In this document: positions 7,350-16,480 of the stretch, one piece after another
Layout: every line of letters starts with the position of its first letter
Numbering within the stretch: the stretch's first letter is position 1
NCBI GenBank assembly: GCA_016187725.1
Contig: JACPJE010000084.1
Coordinates: 18,346-65,388, forward strand
Direction of reading: 5' to 3'
Length of the DNA: 47,043 nucleotides
Origin: Candidatus Latescibacterota bacterium
GTDB taxonomy: Bacteria; Latescibacterota; UBA2968; UBA8231
Notes under the pieces: generated by a model
What the model was told of the DNA's origin: nothing
The model's database searches: none
What the model saw: the letters and a program-made list of their open reading frames with translations, nothing else
Position numbers and translations under genes: made by a program

Positions 7350-10300
7350 ATGATGAAGAGTCATCTGTTTTGGCGGGCCATGCTGATCCTGGGAGCGCTG
7401 GTGGCGCTGGGGATCGGGCCGGCCTGGGCCGGCGGCGAGGGCAAGATCGCCGGCACGGTGAAAGACGCCAAGAGCGGCGAGGTGCTGGTCGGCGCCAATA
7501 TCAGCCTGGTGGACACCAAACTGGGCACCACTGCGGACAACAAGGGGCGTTTTTTCATCCTCAATGTCCCCCCGGGGATCTACACCCTCAAAATCACCTA
7601 TATCGGGTACGCGGCCTACACCGTGGAAGAGGTGCGCGTTTCGGCTGACCTGACCACCACTCTGGAAGCCAAGCTGAGTTCGGCGGATATCCAGGTCCAG
7701 GAGATGGTGGTCAAGGCCGAGAAGCCCATCATCGACAAGAATGCCACCAATGCCGTGCGCATCGTCGGCACCGAAGATCTGGAGATCATGCCCTTCAGAG
7801 GGGTGCAGAACGTCTTCGCCCTGCAGGCTGGGGTGGTGGAGGACGAGGGGGCGCTCCACGTGCGCGGCTCGCGCGAGGACGAGATCGGCTACTACGTGGA
7901 AGGCGCCAATGTGCGCAACGTGGTCACCGGCACCACCGCGGTGGGCCTGATCGACGAGGCGGTGGAAGAGATCCAGTTGCAGGCCGGCGGCTTCAATGCC
8001 GAGTACGGCGGGGCCAATGCCGGGGTCATCCTCCAGGAACTGCGCACCGGTGGGGCCAAATGGGACGTGGGCTTGCTGTCCGAGTCGGACGGGTTTACCT
8101 CCAAATACAAGAAGAACCTGGGCACCTATTCCTATGGTTATAGCAACCAGGTGCTGACCCTGAGCGGGCCGCTGCTGGGCAGCGACAAGATCCGCACCTT
8201 CCTGGCCACCCAGCGTCGGGTGCGCGACTCAGACCCGGTGTTCTGGGAAGGATTCGACTTCAAAAACCTGGTGGACACCGGTAACCGGGGTGACCGGGTG
8301 CACTGGAAGGACCGCGACAAGGACGGCACCCCGGAGCCGGACACCCTCGCCGATCTGAGGCTGGAGCCGGGCAATATCGCCCACACCGGCCGCACGGCCT
8401 TTGATTTCAACGGCACCCTGCTCTTCGACTACAACCCCATCCAGTTGCGGGTCACCGGGCTGTACACCGCTGAAAACCGGGAGTTCAACCCGGCGCCCAT
8501 CCGCAACATGCTCAACCTGGAGCGGCAGCCCGAGGCGGACCGGACCTCTGGGTTGCTCAATGTAAAAGGCACCCATATCCTCAACCCCAGCCTCTTCTAC
8601 GAGTTGAACTTCAGCCTGTACAACCAGGACCGGGATATCTATGACCCCGTCTTCGACGACAACTTCATCGTGTACGACGACAGCGCGGCAGCGGCCAAGG
8701 CCGATCCCTCCTTCACCCGTTTTTCCAGCCAGGGGAGCGTGCCCCAGCCCTACGACCTGGCCGGCTTCCCCTTCCACCGCCCTGGCACCCCTGTCAATTT
8801 TATCGATGGGGATTCGCGCTTCAGTCTCTACGGCAAGGAGAAGGATCAGTATTGGGGCCTGGCCGGCAGTATGACCAAACAGACCCAGGTTCACCAGATC
8901 AAAGCCGGCTTTGATCTACAGGAATGGACCTCCCGGCGCTTTGGGCTTTTCAGCAACAATATCCGCAGCGCCATCCAGTCCCGCTATCCGCAGTTGGAGG
9001 CGGTCTTTCAGGATTATTACGCCGGCAAGATCGCCGAGGACGATGTGCTCGACGCGCTGATCGCCAAGGCCGAGAGCATCAAGGAAGAGGGCAAGGGCAC
9101 CATCACGGATCTCAAGACCCTGATCCGCAGCACCAGCCGGGCCGACTTCTACGGGTACGACGAGTTCGGCCGCCAGCAGGAGGGCAGCGGATTGGATGGG
9201 CCGCGCCAGCCCACCCTGGCAGCCGGGTACATCCAGGACAAGATCGAATACCGGGATCTGATCATCAACGCCGGGCTGCGCTGGGACTACTTCGACGTGG
9301 ACAGTTGGCGCTTCAAGGACCAGGCCGCGCCGGTGCGCGATGAGAAGAAGTTCACTCTCGACACCAATTCCATGCAGAAGACCCGCACCTTCAGCGAACT
9401 CAGCCCGCGCCTGGGCCTCTCTTTTCCGGTTTCTGACCTGACGGTCTTCCACGTGCAGTACGGCCGCTTCTCCCAGATGCCGGCCCTGCGCGACATGTTT
9501 ACCGGCGGAGCGCGCCTGGCCGTGGAGATGGGTGGTCAGAACTACATCCGCTTCCCCACCGCCTTCGACGTGGAGCCCATCCGCACCACCCAGTACGAGA
9601 TCGGCTTTGAGCGCCAGTTCACCGATGCGGCCTCCTTTGACATCACCGGTTTCTACCGCGACGTGAAGGGGCAGATCCAGATCCGCAAGCAGGAGTTGGG
9701 GGCCAATGCGGTGGGCGTGGGCGCTTTCAACTACCTGCAGAACGGCGACTTTGCCACCACCAAGGGCATCGAGTTCGTCTTCAAGTTGCGGCGCGTCAAC
9801 CGGATCAGGGCCGAGTTGAACTACACCCTGTCCGACGCGCGTGGCACCGGCTCTTCGATCAGCAGCGCGGTATCGGGAGTGGAGAACGCCACCAATCTGC
9901 CCACCATCATCTCACCCCTGGACTTCAACGAGACCCACCGCGGCTCGTTCTACCTGGACTACCGCTTTGCCGAGCACGAGGGTGGCCCCATCCTGGAGCG
10001 GCTGGGCGCCAACCTGCTCTTCCACTTCTCCAGCGGCCACAACTTCACCCTGGTGAACGGCGGCATTGGCCAGCGCGGCCCGGAAGAGGGCGGCATCCTG
10101 GCCAGCGATGATCCGCGTTCCCGCAAGCCGGTGGAGTCCATCAACACCTCCACCACTCCCTGGATTTTCCAAACCGATCTGCGGGTGGACAAGGGTTTCA
10201 CCCTCTTCGGGATAAATGCCCAGGCCTATGCCTATATCCAGAACCTCTTCAACCGCAGGAACGTGGTCAACGTGTACGGCCGCACCGGCAATGCCAAAGA

Positions 10301-10484
10301 CGACGGCTTCCTGACCGACCCCGAATTGAGCGAAAAGATCGTCGAGGCCAGCGGCGGACTGGAGTACCAGCGGCTGTACCAGGCCATCAACCTGGCCAAC
10401 CGCCAGAACTACTGGTTCGCCGAGGGCGGCGATATCTACGACGAGCCGCGCCAGCTCCGCTTTGGCTTGAAGTTCGGGCTCTAG
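7350..10484 (+). CDS. TonB-dependent receptor with carboxypeptidase-like N-terminal domain
   Basis: About 1044 aa. Three consecutive ATGs (7347, 7350, 7353) follow AAGGAGG; 7350 gives good spacing. A signal peptide (LILGALVALGIGPAWA) is followed by a beta-sandwich of the CarboxypepD_reg-like type (GKIAGTVKDAKSGEVLVGAN, DNKGRFFILNVPPGIYTLKI). A plug domain comes next (LHVRGSREDEIGYYVEGANV, GFNAEYGGANAGVI), then a long beta-barrel ending in aromatic-rich LRFGLKFGL. It would import an unidentified ligand across the outer membrane or serve as a surface receptor. It precedes the T9SS-like cargo and the PorV-like gene, a grouping I recall from KSB1/Calditrichota-type genomes. The substrate cannot be read from sequence. 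Confidence 0.88.
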   Translation: MMKSHLFWRAMLILGALVALGIGPAWAGGEGKIAGTVKDAKSGEVLVGANISLVDTKLGTTADNKGRFFILNVPPGIYTLKITYIGYAAYTVEEVRVSADLTTTLEAKLSSADIQVQEMVVKAEKPIIDKNATNAVRIVGTEDLEIMPFRGVQNVFALQAGVVEDEGALHVRGSREDEIGYYVEGANVRNVVTGTTAVGLIDEAVEEIQLQAGGFNAEYGGANAGVILQELRTGGAKWDVGLLSESDGFTSKYKKNLGTYSYGYSNQVLTLSGPLLGSDKIRTFLATQRRVRDSDPVFWEGFDFKNLVDTGNRGDRVHWKDRDKDGTPEPDTLADLRLEPGNIAHTGRTAFDFNGTLLFDYNPIQLRVTGLYTAENREFNPAPIRNMLNLERQPEADRTSGLLNVKGTHILNPSLFYELNFSLYNQDRDIYDPVFDDNFIVYDDSAAAAKADPSFTRFSSQGSVPQPYDLAGFPFHRPGTPVNFIDGDSRFSLYGKEKDQYWGLAGSMTKQTQVHQIKAGFDLQEWTSRRFGLFSNNIRSAIQSRYPQLEAVFQDYYAGKIAEDDVLDALIAKAESIKEEGKGTITDLKTLIRSTSRADFYGYDEFGRQQEGSGLDGPRQPTLAAGYIQDKIEYRDLIINAGLRWDYFDVDSWRFKDQAAPVRDEKKFTLDTNSMQKTRTFSELSPRLGLSFPVSDLTVFHVQYGRFSQMPALRDMFTGGARLAVEMGGQNYIRFPTAFDVEPIRTTQYEIGFERQFTDAASFDITGFYRDVKGQIQIRKQELGANAVGVGAFNYLQNGDFATTKGIEFVFKLRRVNRIRAELNYTLSDARGTGSSISSAVSGVENATNLPTIISPLDFNETHRGSFYLDYRFAEHEGGPILERLGANLLFHFSSGHNFTLVNGGIGQRGPEEGGILASDDPRSRKPVESINTSTTPWIFQTDLRVDKGFTLFGINAQAYAYIQNLFNRRNVVNVYGRTGNAKDDGFLTDPELSEKIVEASGGLEYQRLYQAINLANRQNYWFAEGGDIYDEPRQLRFGLKFGL

Positions 10485-10515
10485 ACCCGGGCACTCAAAA
10501 AACGAGGAAGGCACG

Positions 10516-13500
10516 ATGAGAAAGATCAATTACCTGCTCGGTTTGGCAGCGCTCGTGTCGCTGTGCAGCGCTGCCCAGAGCCGCGAGGCCCATCCTGCCA
10601 GGGCAGCCAAGATCGCCCAGGGTGCGGCCTTCGGCGAAAGGGCCCTGATCAACATCAACAACATATCCATGTGGTTCAGAAGGGACGGGTACTCGGGGGG
10701 CAACCCCTACAACGACAATTCCGGGATCACCTATCCCCGCTCCACTGACCAGATCATCTTCCGCGACGGCCTGATCTGGGGCGGCAGGGTACTGGACGGG
10801 GACCCGCAGGAGTTGCGGGTGGGCGGCCAGACCTATGAGATCGGCACGGTGCCTGGCCGCATCGTCTCCAAGGGGGTGGCAGAAAGCGCCGACGATCCTT
10901 CGGTGCGCATCTTTCGCATCCGCCGCGACTACCGCACCGCTGACCTGCGCCTGGATGCGGCCGAGATGCTGAACATCGGCCTGAGCGAGGTGGCCGATGC
11001 GGATGTGGCGGCCCTGCGCGCCCAGTACGACAAGGATTGGCGCGAGTGGCCCGCGGCCAAGGGTGCTCCCTATTATGACCGGGATGGCAATGGCCGGTAC
11101 GAGCCCAAGTTCAACGCCAACGGCACGCCTGATCTGACCAAGGACGAGCCCGGGGTGGCCAGTGCTGACCAGGTGGCCTGGTTTGTGCTCAACGATCTGG
11201 ACCCTGGGGCCTCAGCGGCTCTCTACGGCTCCAATCCCATCGGCCTGGAGGTGCAGGTGACCCTGTGGGGGTACGCCCGCACGGACGCGCTGGGGGACGT
11301 GGTCTTCAAAAAGTACAGGGTCATCTACAAAGGCAAGGCCGACACCCCTGACACGGCCTCCATCAAGGACATGTACTTCGCCCAGTGGTCAGACCCTGAC
11401 CTGGGCGACTTTGGCGACGATTTTGCCGGCAGCGACGTGGATCTGAGCCTGGGCTATGTGTACAACTCGATCACCGAGGATTCGCACTACCAGGCCTTTG
11501 ACCTGGCCCCTCCGGCGGCTGGGTACGATTTCCTCCAGGGGCCCATCGTGCCGGTCTACACCACCGATGCGGAGGGCAACCAGGTGCTGGACGAAAACGC
11601 CGAGGCCATCTTCAACTTCGGCAAGCGCAAGGGCTACAAGAATCTGCCCATGACCTCCTTTGTGTATTTCGCCGCCGGCTCCTCGATCAGCGACCCGGAA
11701 CTGGGCGCGTACAACGGCACCCGGCAGTGGTACAATCTGCTGCGCGGTTTCCAGCCGCAGGAGGATGTGGACAACCCGGTGCCCTACACCGATCCCCAGG
11801 GCAACCCCACCCTCTTCACCCTCAACGGCGATCCCACCCGGGCCACGGGCTGGAACGACGGGGTGCCCCTGCCGGCCGGCGACCGGCGCATCGTGCTCGA
11901 CACTGGCCCCTTTGAGATGGCCCTGGGCGACACCCAGGAGGTGGTGGTGGCCCTGGTGGCCGGCATCGGCAGCGACAGGCTGCGCAGCGTGGCCAAGATG
12001 AAGTTCAACGACCAGTTCGTGCAGGACGCGTACAACAGCTTCTTCCAGGTGGCCTCGCCGCCTTCCCCGCCCGATGTGCGCCTGGCCCAACTGGACCAGA
12101 CCATTGTGCTGGATTGGGGCTGGAACAAGGATGCAGTGACCAAGACCGAGACCCAGGGCTCGCCCGGCTTTGGATTTGAAGGGTACAACCTCTACCAGTT
12201 GCCCTCGGCCGAAGCCATCCTGTCCCAGGGCAGGAAACTGGCTACCTACGACCTGGACAACGGGGTCACCACCATCCTGGGCATCGACCTGGACGAAGTC
12301 TCCGGCGTGGTCCTCGACGTGCCCAAGCAGATCGGCGGGGACTTTGGCCTGCGCCGTTCGGTAAAACTCACCCAGGACGCCCTGCGCGGCACGCCCCTGG
12401 TCAATGGGCAGCGCTATTATTTTGCCGTGACCGCGTACAACCGCAACACCAGCGAAGGGGCTGCGGTGACCAGCCTGGAGAGCGCAGCCCAGGTCCTGGT
12501 GTGCGTGCCCCAGTCGCCGCCCCCGGGCACCCGGTACCTGAGCGATGCGGGGCAGACCCTGGATGCGGTTCACAGCACCGGCAAGAGCGATGGCACGGCC
12601 CAGGTGCTGGTGGTGGACCCGACCCACACCACCGGCGACAATTATCAGGTGGTGTACCGGGATTCGGTGCATACCGAAGTGGATGCGGATGGCAATGAGG
12701 TGGTGACCAGCCTGGTGGTATGGGACCTGCGCAATACCTCTGACAACAAGATTCTGCTGGCCGGCCAGACCGACCAGTCGGGGGCTGGCCAATACGTCGG
12801 CGCCGAAGGCATCGAAATGCAGGTCTCCGGCCCTCCCAAGGGCATGAAGGACTGGACCATCTCCGGGGGTGAACGCTGGTGGACCTGGGCTGCTGCCAAC
12901 TGGGGCGCCGAGGGCTTCCAGGGCGCCATCACCGGCGATCCCAATGGCGCCGGCTATTTTTCGCCCAGCACCGTGACCCCGGCCCAGTTGCGCACCGTGG
13001 AGATCCGCTTCACCACGGTGGTCACGGACGAGGGGGAGAACCAGTACAAACCTGTGGATCTCAATAACCCCAACGTCTCCTACGCGTACCGCTATATGCG
13101 CGGGGCGGCCAACCCGGCGCCGGCCACAGCAGACCTGACCACCACCGCGGCACCCTATGACTGGAGCAAGTACATCGTCAACGCCTCTGGAGGATACTCC
13201 TACCAGGACCGGGTGCCCATCTGCCTGTCGGCCTGGGACATCGAAGCCAACCCGCCCCGCCGGCTGGAGGTGGGTTTCCTGGAGAACAACGGGCCAGGCG
13301 GCCTGGTGAACGGGGCGTACGGGCCGGCCTTCAACGGCAAGGCCGACAATGTGGCCGGCGGCGGGCCGCGCGAGTGGCTCTACGTCTTCGACCTGCCCTA
13401 CACCGCCGACCGCAACGGCGGCTCCGATCTGCTGAAGACGGCCAATGCCGCCGGCGATCCCCTGCCGCTGATGTGGATCGTCTTCGCCGCCCGGCGGCAA

Positions 13501-13956
13501 GAGGCCCGTTTCCCGCTGGACGGCGATGCCATCCAGTTGATCGCCAACCACGTCAACACCAAGGACGACGTGTTCGCCTTCACCGTGCCGGGCGTATTGA
13601 CCTCCCCCGATTCGCTGGCAGCGGATGTCAAGAGGGTCAACGTCTTCCCGAATCCGTACTACGGGATCAACGAGGCGGAGACCAGCCGCTATGCGCACTT
13701 TGTGACCTTCAGCCATCTGCCCAGGAGGGTCAAGATCCGCATCTTCGACCTGGCCGGCACCCTGGTGCGCACCCTGGACGAGACGGACAAGAGCAACCCG
13801 GCGGACCAGTTCCTGCAGTGGGACCTGAGCAACGAGGAGGAACTGCCGGTGGCCAGCGGCCTGTACATCGCGCACGTGGAAATGCCCGAGGCCAACAAGA
13901 CCAAGATCCTGAAACTGGCGGTCATCCAGGAGCAGCAGTTCCTAGAAAATTATTGA
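10516..13956 (+). CDS. Very large secreted protein with a T9SS-like C-terminal sorting domain
   Basis: 1146 aa. ATG 10516 follows GAGGAAGG. An N-terminal signal (KINYLLGLAALVSLCSAAQS) is followed by a mature region rich in Asp, Gly and aromatic residues. A fibronectin-like segment sits near 515-660 (PPDVRLAQLDQTIVLDWGWN and AVTAYNRNTSEGAAV). The last ~110 residues (from VKRVNVFPNPYYGINEAETS, through VKIRIFDLAGTLVRTL, to SGLYIAHVEM) have the pattern of T9SS type A or FlgD-like sorting domains: PNP, a beta-sandwich, then GxY. It is likely exported through the outer membrane and retained at the surface. No enzymatic motif is seen. The PorV-like protein downstream fits this route. Confidence 0.75.
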   Translation: MRKINYLLGLAALVSLCSAAQSREAHPARAAKIAQGAAFGERALININNISMWFRRDGYSGGNPYNDNSGITYPRSTDQIIFRDGLIWGGRVLDGDPQELRVGGQTYEIGTVPGRIVSKGVAESADDPSVRIFRIRRDYRTADLRLDAAEMLNIGLSEVADADVAALRAQYDKDWREWPAAKGAPYYDRDGNGRYEPKFNANGTPDLTKDEPGVASADQVAWFVLNDLDPGASAALYGSNPIGLEVQVTLWGYARTDALGDVVFKKYRVIYKGKADTPDTASIKDMYFAQWSDPDLGDFGDDFAGSDVDLSLGYVYNSITEDSHYQAFDLAPPAAGYDFLQGPIVPVYTTDAEGNQVLDENAEAIFNFGKRKGYKNLPMTSFVYFAAGSSISDPELGAYNGTRQWYNLLRGFQPQEDVDNPVPYTDPQGNPTLFTLNGDPTRATGWNDGVPLPAGDRRIVLDTGPFEMALGDTQEVVVALVAGIGSDRLRSVAKMKFNDQFVQDAYNSFFQVASPPSPPDVRLAQLDQTIVLDWGWNKDAVTKTETQGSPGFGFEGYNLYQLPSAEAILSQGRKLATYDLDNGVTTILGIDLDEVSGVVLDVPKQIGGDFGLRRSVKLTQDALRGTPLVNGQRYYFAVTAYNRNTSEGAAVTSLESAAQVLVCVPQSPPPGTRYLSDAGQTLDAVHSTGKSDGTAQVLVVDPTHTTGDNYQVVYRDSVHTEVDADGNEVVTSLVVWDLRNTSDNKILLAGQTDQSGAGQYVGAEGIEMQVSGPPKGMKDWTISGGERWWTWAAANWGAEGFQGAITGDPNGAGYFSPSTVTPAQLRTVEIRFTTVVTDEGENQYKPVDLNNPNVSYAYRYMRGAANPAPATADLTTTAAPYDWSKYIVNASGGYSYQDRVPICLSAWDIEANPPRRLEVGFLENNGPGGLVNGAYGPAFNGKADNVAGGGPREWLYVFDLPYTADRNGGSDLLKTANAAGDPLPLMWIVFAARRQEARFPLDGDAIQLIANHVNTKDDVFAFTVPGVLTSPDSLAADVKRVNVFPNPYYGINEAETSRYAHFVTFSHLPRRVKIRIFDLAGTLVRTLDETDKSNPADQFLQWDLSNEEELPVASGLYIAHVEMPEANKTKILKLAVIQEQQFLENY

Positions 13957-13975
13957 TCGCGCAAGATCACGAGGC

Positions 13976-14003
13976 GTAGGGGCGGATCGCGATCCGCCCC
14001 TAC
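13976..14003. repeat. Palindromic repeat, copy 3 (GC-arm class, perfect)
   Basis: A perfect 28-bp palindrome with half-site GTAGGGGCGGATCG. It begins 19 bp after the stop of the large secreted protein and ends 18 bp before the PorV-like start. It could act as a hairpin in the polycistronic message; no T-run follows, so it is not a classical terminator. Confidence 0.9.
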
Positions 14004-14021
14004 AACGAGGGAGATGAATCC

Positions 14022-15059
14022 ATGATGCGACACAGCTATCGTCTGATCCTCACCCTGGCGGCCCTCTGCCTGAGTTCCGGCCAGGCTGGGGCCGACGGTC
14101 AGAACCGCGCCGGCACCGCAGCGGGCATGGAACTGCTCATCCCGGTGGGCGCCCGGGACATGGCCTTGGGCGGCGCCTCCATCGCCACCACTGCGGGCAT
14201 CGAGGCCCTGCACTGGAATCCGGCTGGGCTGGCCCGCTCCAAGACCGGCGCCAATCTGATATTCTCCACCATGTCCTACCTGGCCGATATCCGGGTGAAC
14301 TACGTGGCCACCAGCGCCCGTTTCGGGCAGTTGGGCAATCTGGCCCTCAGCCTCAAGACCCTGGACTTCGGCGAGATCCCCATCACCACCGAGACCGCGC
14401 CCGACGGCACCGGGGGCACCTTCTCACCCACCTTCTTCACCCTGGGGGTGACCTACGGGCGGGCACTGACCGACCGCATCAGCGTGGGCAGCACCCTTCA
14501 CTACCTGGTCAACCGCATCGAGCGGGCCGACGCTACCTCCACCGCCTTCAGCGCTGGTCTGCAATACGCCAACCTGGGGAGCGTCGATGGCCTGGACATG
14601 GGCGTGGCTGTCAAGCACATCGGCACCCGGATGCAGTTCGATGGTCCGGCTCTGCTGCGCTCGGGCCAGGTAGACCAGGTGCGCCGGCCCGGCGCCCTCT
14701 ACAAGGTGGAGGCCAGTTCCGCGGATCTGCCCTCGACCTTTGAGATCGGCCTGGGCTACCGCTACACCCCGGGCACCTCCAACCAGGTCAACATGTCCTC
14801 GATCTTCCAGCACAACAATTTCTCGCGCGACCAATGGAAGCTGGGGGCCGAGTACATGTACAGCGATTTCTTTGCCCTGCGCGGCGGCTTCGACTACGCC
14901 CCGGACGCCCAGGGCGACGAGCAGATCTTCTCCACCAGCTTCGGCTTCGGGCTGAATATGGATCTGGGCACCCTGAAGGACGTGCGGGTGGATTACGCCT
15001 ATACCTCGGCGGATCTCTTCGACGCGCTGAACACCTTCACCTTCCAGATGGGGTTCTAG
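14022..15059 (+). CDS. PorV/PorQ family outer-membrane protein
   Basis: 345 aa from the first of two ATGs (14022, 14025) behind GAGGGAG. Signal peptide LILTLAALCLSSGQAGA. The mature start has the family signature MELLIPVGARDMALGGASIA then EALHWNPAGLA, followed by alternating beta strands and a C-terminal aromatic (FTFQMGF), as in a FadL-like barrel. PorV proteins shuttle type IX cargo from the translocon to the attachment machinery in Bacteroidota. Position directly after a T9SS-like cargo supports that role, although no sov, porT or porU is in the window. Confidence 0.85.
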   Translation: MMRHSYRLILTLAALCLSSGQAGADGQNRAGTAAGMELLIPVGARDMALGGASIATTAGIEALHWNPAGLARSKTGANLIFSTMSYLADIRVNYVATSARFGQLGNLALSLKTLDFGEIPITTETAPDGTGGTFSPTFFTLGVTYGRALTDRISVGSTLHYLVNRIERADATSTAFSAGLQYANLGSVDGLDMGVAVKHIGTRMQFDGPALLRSGQVDQVRRPGALYKVEASSADLPSTFEIGLGYRYTPGTSNQVNMSSIFQHNNFSRDQWKLGAEYMYSDFFALRGGFDYAPDAQGDEQIFSTSFGFGLNMDLGTLKDVRVDYAYTSADLFDALNTFTFQMGF

Positions 15060-15122
15060 TGAACGACCACAATTCTGCCACGTCAGGGAGCGACCCACTT
15101 CGGCCTTTCCCCAGGCGCGTCC

Positions 15123-15151
15123 CGCCGCACACCAACGTATGGTGTGCGGCG
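15123..15151. other. Hairpin A (loop AACGTAT)
   Basis: Stem of 11 bp: CGCCGCACACC (15123-15133) pairs exactly with GGTGTGCGGCG (15141-15151). The loop is AACGTAT (15134-15140), the exact reverse complement of hairpin B's loop. Confidence 0.85.
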
Positions 15152-15185
15152 CAAAAAGCGCTGCCCTCCCCCAAGACCCAGCCCC

Positions 15186-15214
15186 CGCAACGCCCCATAC
15201 GTTGGGGCGTTGCG
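15186..15214. other. Hairpin B (loop ATACGTT)
   Basis: Stem of 11 bp: CGCAACGCCCC (15186-15196) pairs exactly with GGGGCGTTGCG (15204-15214). The loop is ATACGTT (15197-15203). Its stem differs from that of hairpin A, yet stem and loop lengths are identical and the loops are complementary over all seven positions. Confidence 0.85.
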
Positions 15215-15405
15215 CCTCGCTCGCTCTGGCTCCGCTACCCCGCCGCCCGACCACGCGGACTTCCCTGCCCAACCGCTCCCCGGGAAAGGCCTACGGGGTC
15301 ATCTCCCTGCCGTGTTGCCCTACCTGGCATAAAGCCTGTGGTAGCTCACTAGCGGGGAACTGTTTTCACCCGGTTTCAGACATGGCCAGGACCTGCTCCA
15401 GGCGG

Positions 15406-15414
15406 TATATTTTA
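15406..15414 (+). promoter_or_regulatory. Candidate -7/-10 element before the TPR lipoprotein
   Basis: TATATTTTA, 59 bp before the ATG, in an otherwise GC-rich spacer. The same nonamer occurs before tadA and recR. It fits the TAnnTTT pattern of Bacteroidota promoters; no clear -33 TTG is at the right distance here. Confidence 0.3.
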
Positions 15415-15473
15415 TACCTGCCTCCTGGAGAGGGTGCTGGCTGTGTTTTTTTGGAGAAGATAGAGAGAGGGCG

Positions 15474-16478
15474 ATGAAAAAGGTGTTGTCGGGATTGCTG
15501 TTGTATGTCCTGTGCCTGGGCTGCCAGAGCACGGCCCTGAGCTCGGCCAAGCTCTATTTGCAGCAGAACGAGCCCCAGAAGGCCGAAGAGCAGTTGCACC
15601 AGGCCCTGCAGACCGAAGCGCAGAACCCCGAGGCCCACTTCCTGCTGGGCCGGCTCTATGCCGATCAGGGCAAGTACCAGGAGATGGACCAGGCCTTTGA
15701 CCGCTCCCTGGAGTTGAGCCAGAAGTTCGCCCCGCAGATCCAGGAATTGCGCCAGCACTATTGGACCACGGTGTACAACGAGGGGGTGCGCCAGGCCGCG
15801 GCCCAGCCGCCCGATTTCCCGGGGGCGCTGGGTGCCTTTCAGCGGGCCACCCTGATCGAGCCGGCCCGCCTGGAGAGCTGGCGCAACCTGGCTTTTGTGT
15901 ACTATCAGCTCGACAGCCTCGATGCGACGGTCAAGACCTATCAGCAGGTGCTCGCCATCGTCCCCAGCGACACCTCGACCCTCTACAGCATCGGGGTCCT
16001 CTGCCTTAAGCTGGGGCGCTCCCAGGAAGCGGCACAGGCGCTGGCCGAGTATCTCAAGCTCAAGCCGGCTCATGTGGAGGGGCTGGTCAATCTGGCGGTA
16101 GCGCAACTGGGTCTACAGGACTCCACCGCTGCCGAGGCGACTTACCTCCAGGCAGTCTCGGCGGACCCCAAGGACCACCGCCCCCACTACAACCTGGGCA
16201 ACCTCTACTTCACCCAAAAAAAGTATCCGATGGCCCTGGCGGCGTACCAACGGGCAGTTGACCTGGCCCCCGCCGACCAGGATGCGCGCTACAACCTGGC
16301 GGTGGTCTATCTGGCCTTGGAGCAGGTGGACCGCGCCTTCCCCCTCCTCCAGGAACTGGCAGGGCAAGATCCGGGCAATGCGGCGGTCTGGCGCGAATTG
16401 GGCCGCATCCACGCCATCAAGGGCCGGGTGGTGGAGAGCGAAAAAGCCTACGCCAGAGCAGATTCCCTCGGCCGCTGA
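15474..16478 (+). CDS. TPR-repeat lipoprotein
   Basis: 334 aa. A lipoprotein signal ends in LCLGC, with Cys17 as the probable lipidated residue. From ~25 onward there are roughly eight TPR-like helical pairs, e.g. AHFLLGRLYADQGKYQEMDQ, YSIGVLCLKLGRSQEAAQAL, PHYNLGNLYFTQKKYPMALA and ARYNLAVVYLALEQVDRAF. It is likely a periplasm-facing scaffold for protein-protein contacts. The stop at 16478 is 2 bp before the ABC permease start, so the three genes are probably one transcript. A partnership with the transporter is possible but unproven. Confidence 0.85.
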   Translation: MKKVLSGLLLYVLCLGCQSTALSSAKLYLQQNEPQKAEEQLHQALQTEAQNPEAHFLLGRLYADQGKYQEMDQAFDRSLELSQKFAPQIQELRQHYWTTVYNEGVRQAAAQPPDFPGALGAFQRATLIEPARLESWRNLAFVYYQLDSLDATVKTYQQVLAIVPSDTSTLYSIGVLCLKLGRSQEAAQALAEYLKLKPAHVEGLVNLAVAQLGLQDSTAAEATYLQAVSADPKDHRPHYNLGNLYFTQKKYPMALAAYQRAVDLAPADQDARYNLAVVYLALEQVDRAFPLLQELAGQDPGNAAVWRELGRIHAIKGRVVESEKAYARADSLGR

Positions 16479-16480
16479 AG

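Larger units (their letters stand above)
15081..15312. repeat. Dispersed repeat LR, long copy with two hairpins
   Basis: Matches the copy at 3581-3726 at both ends and in its right half. It carries about 85 extra bp after GGCGCGTCC that hold two 11-bp-stem hairpins. Ends GGGAGCGACC and GGTCATCTCCC form an imperfect inverted repeat. It fills most of the gap between the PorV-like and TPR genes; both strands are open for about 60-80 codons through it, but these frames simply follow the repeat. Confidence 0.85.

Noticed and set aside
13976..14003. Palindrome after the secreted-protein gene as a terminator
   Set aside because: No T-run follows, and the same palindrome family occurs in places where it cannot terminate, so it is treated as a dispersed repeat.
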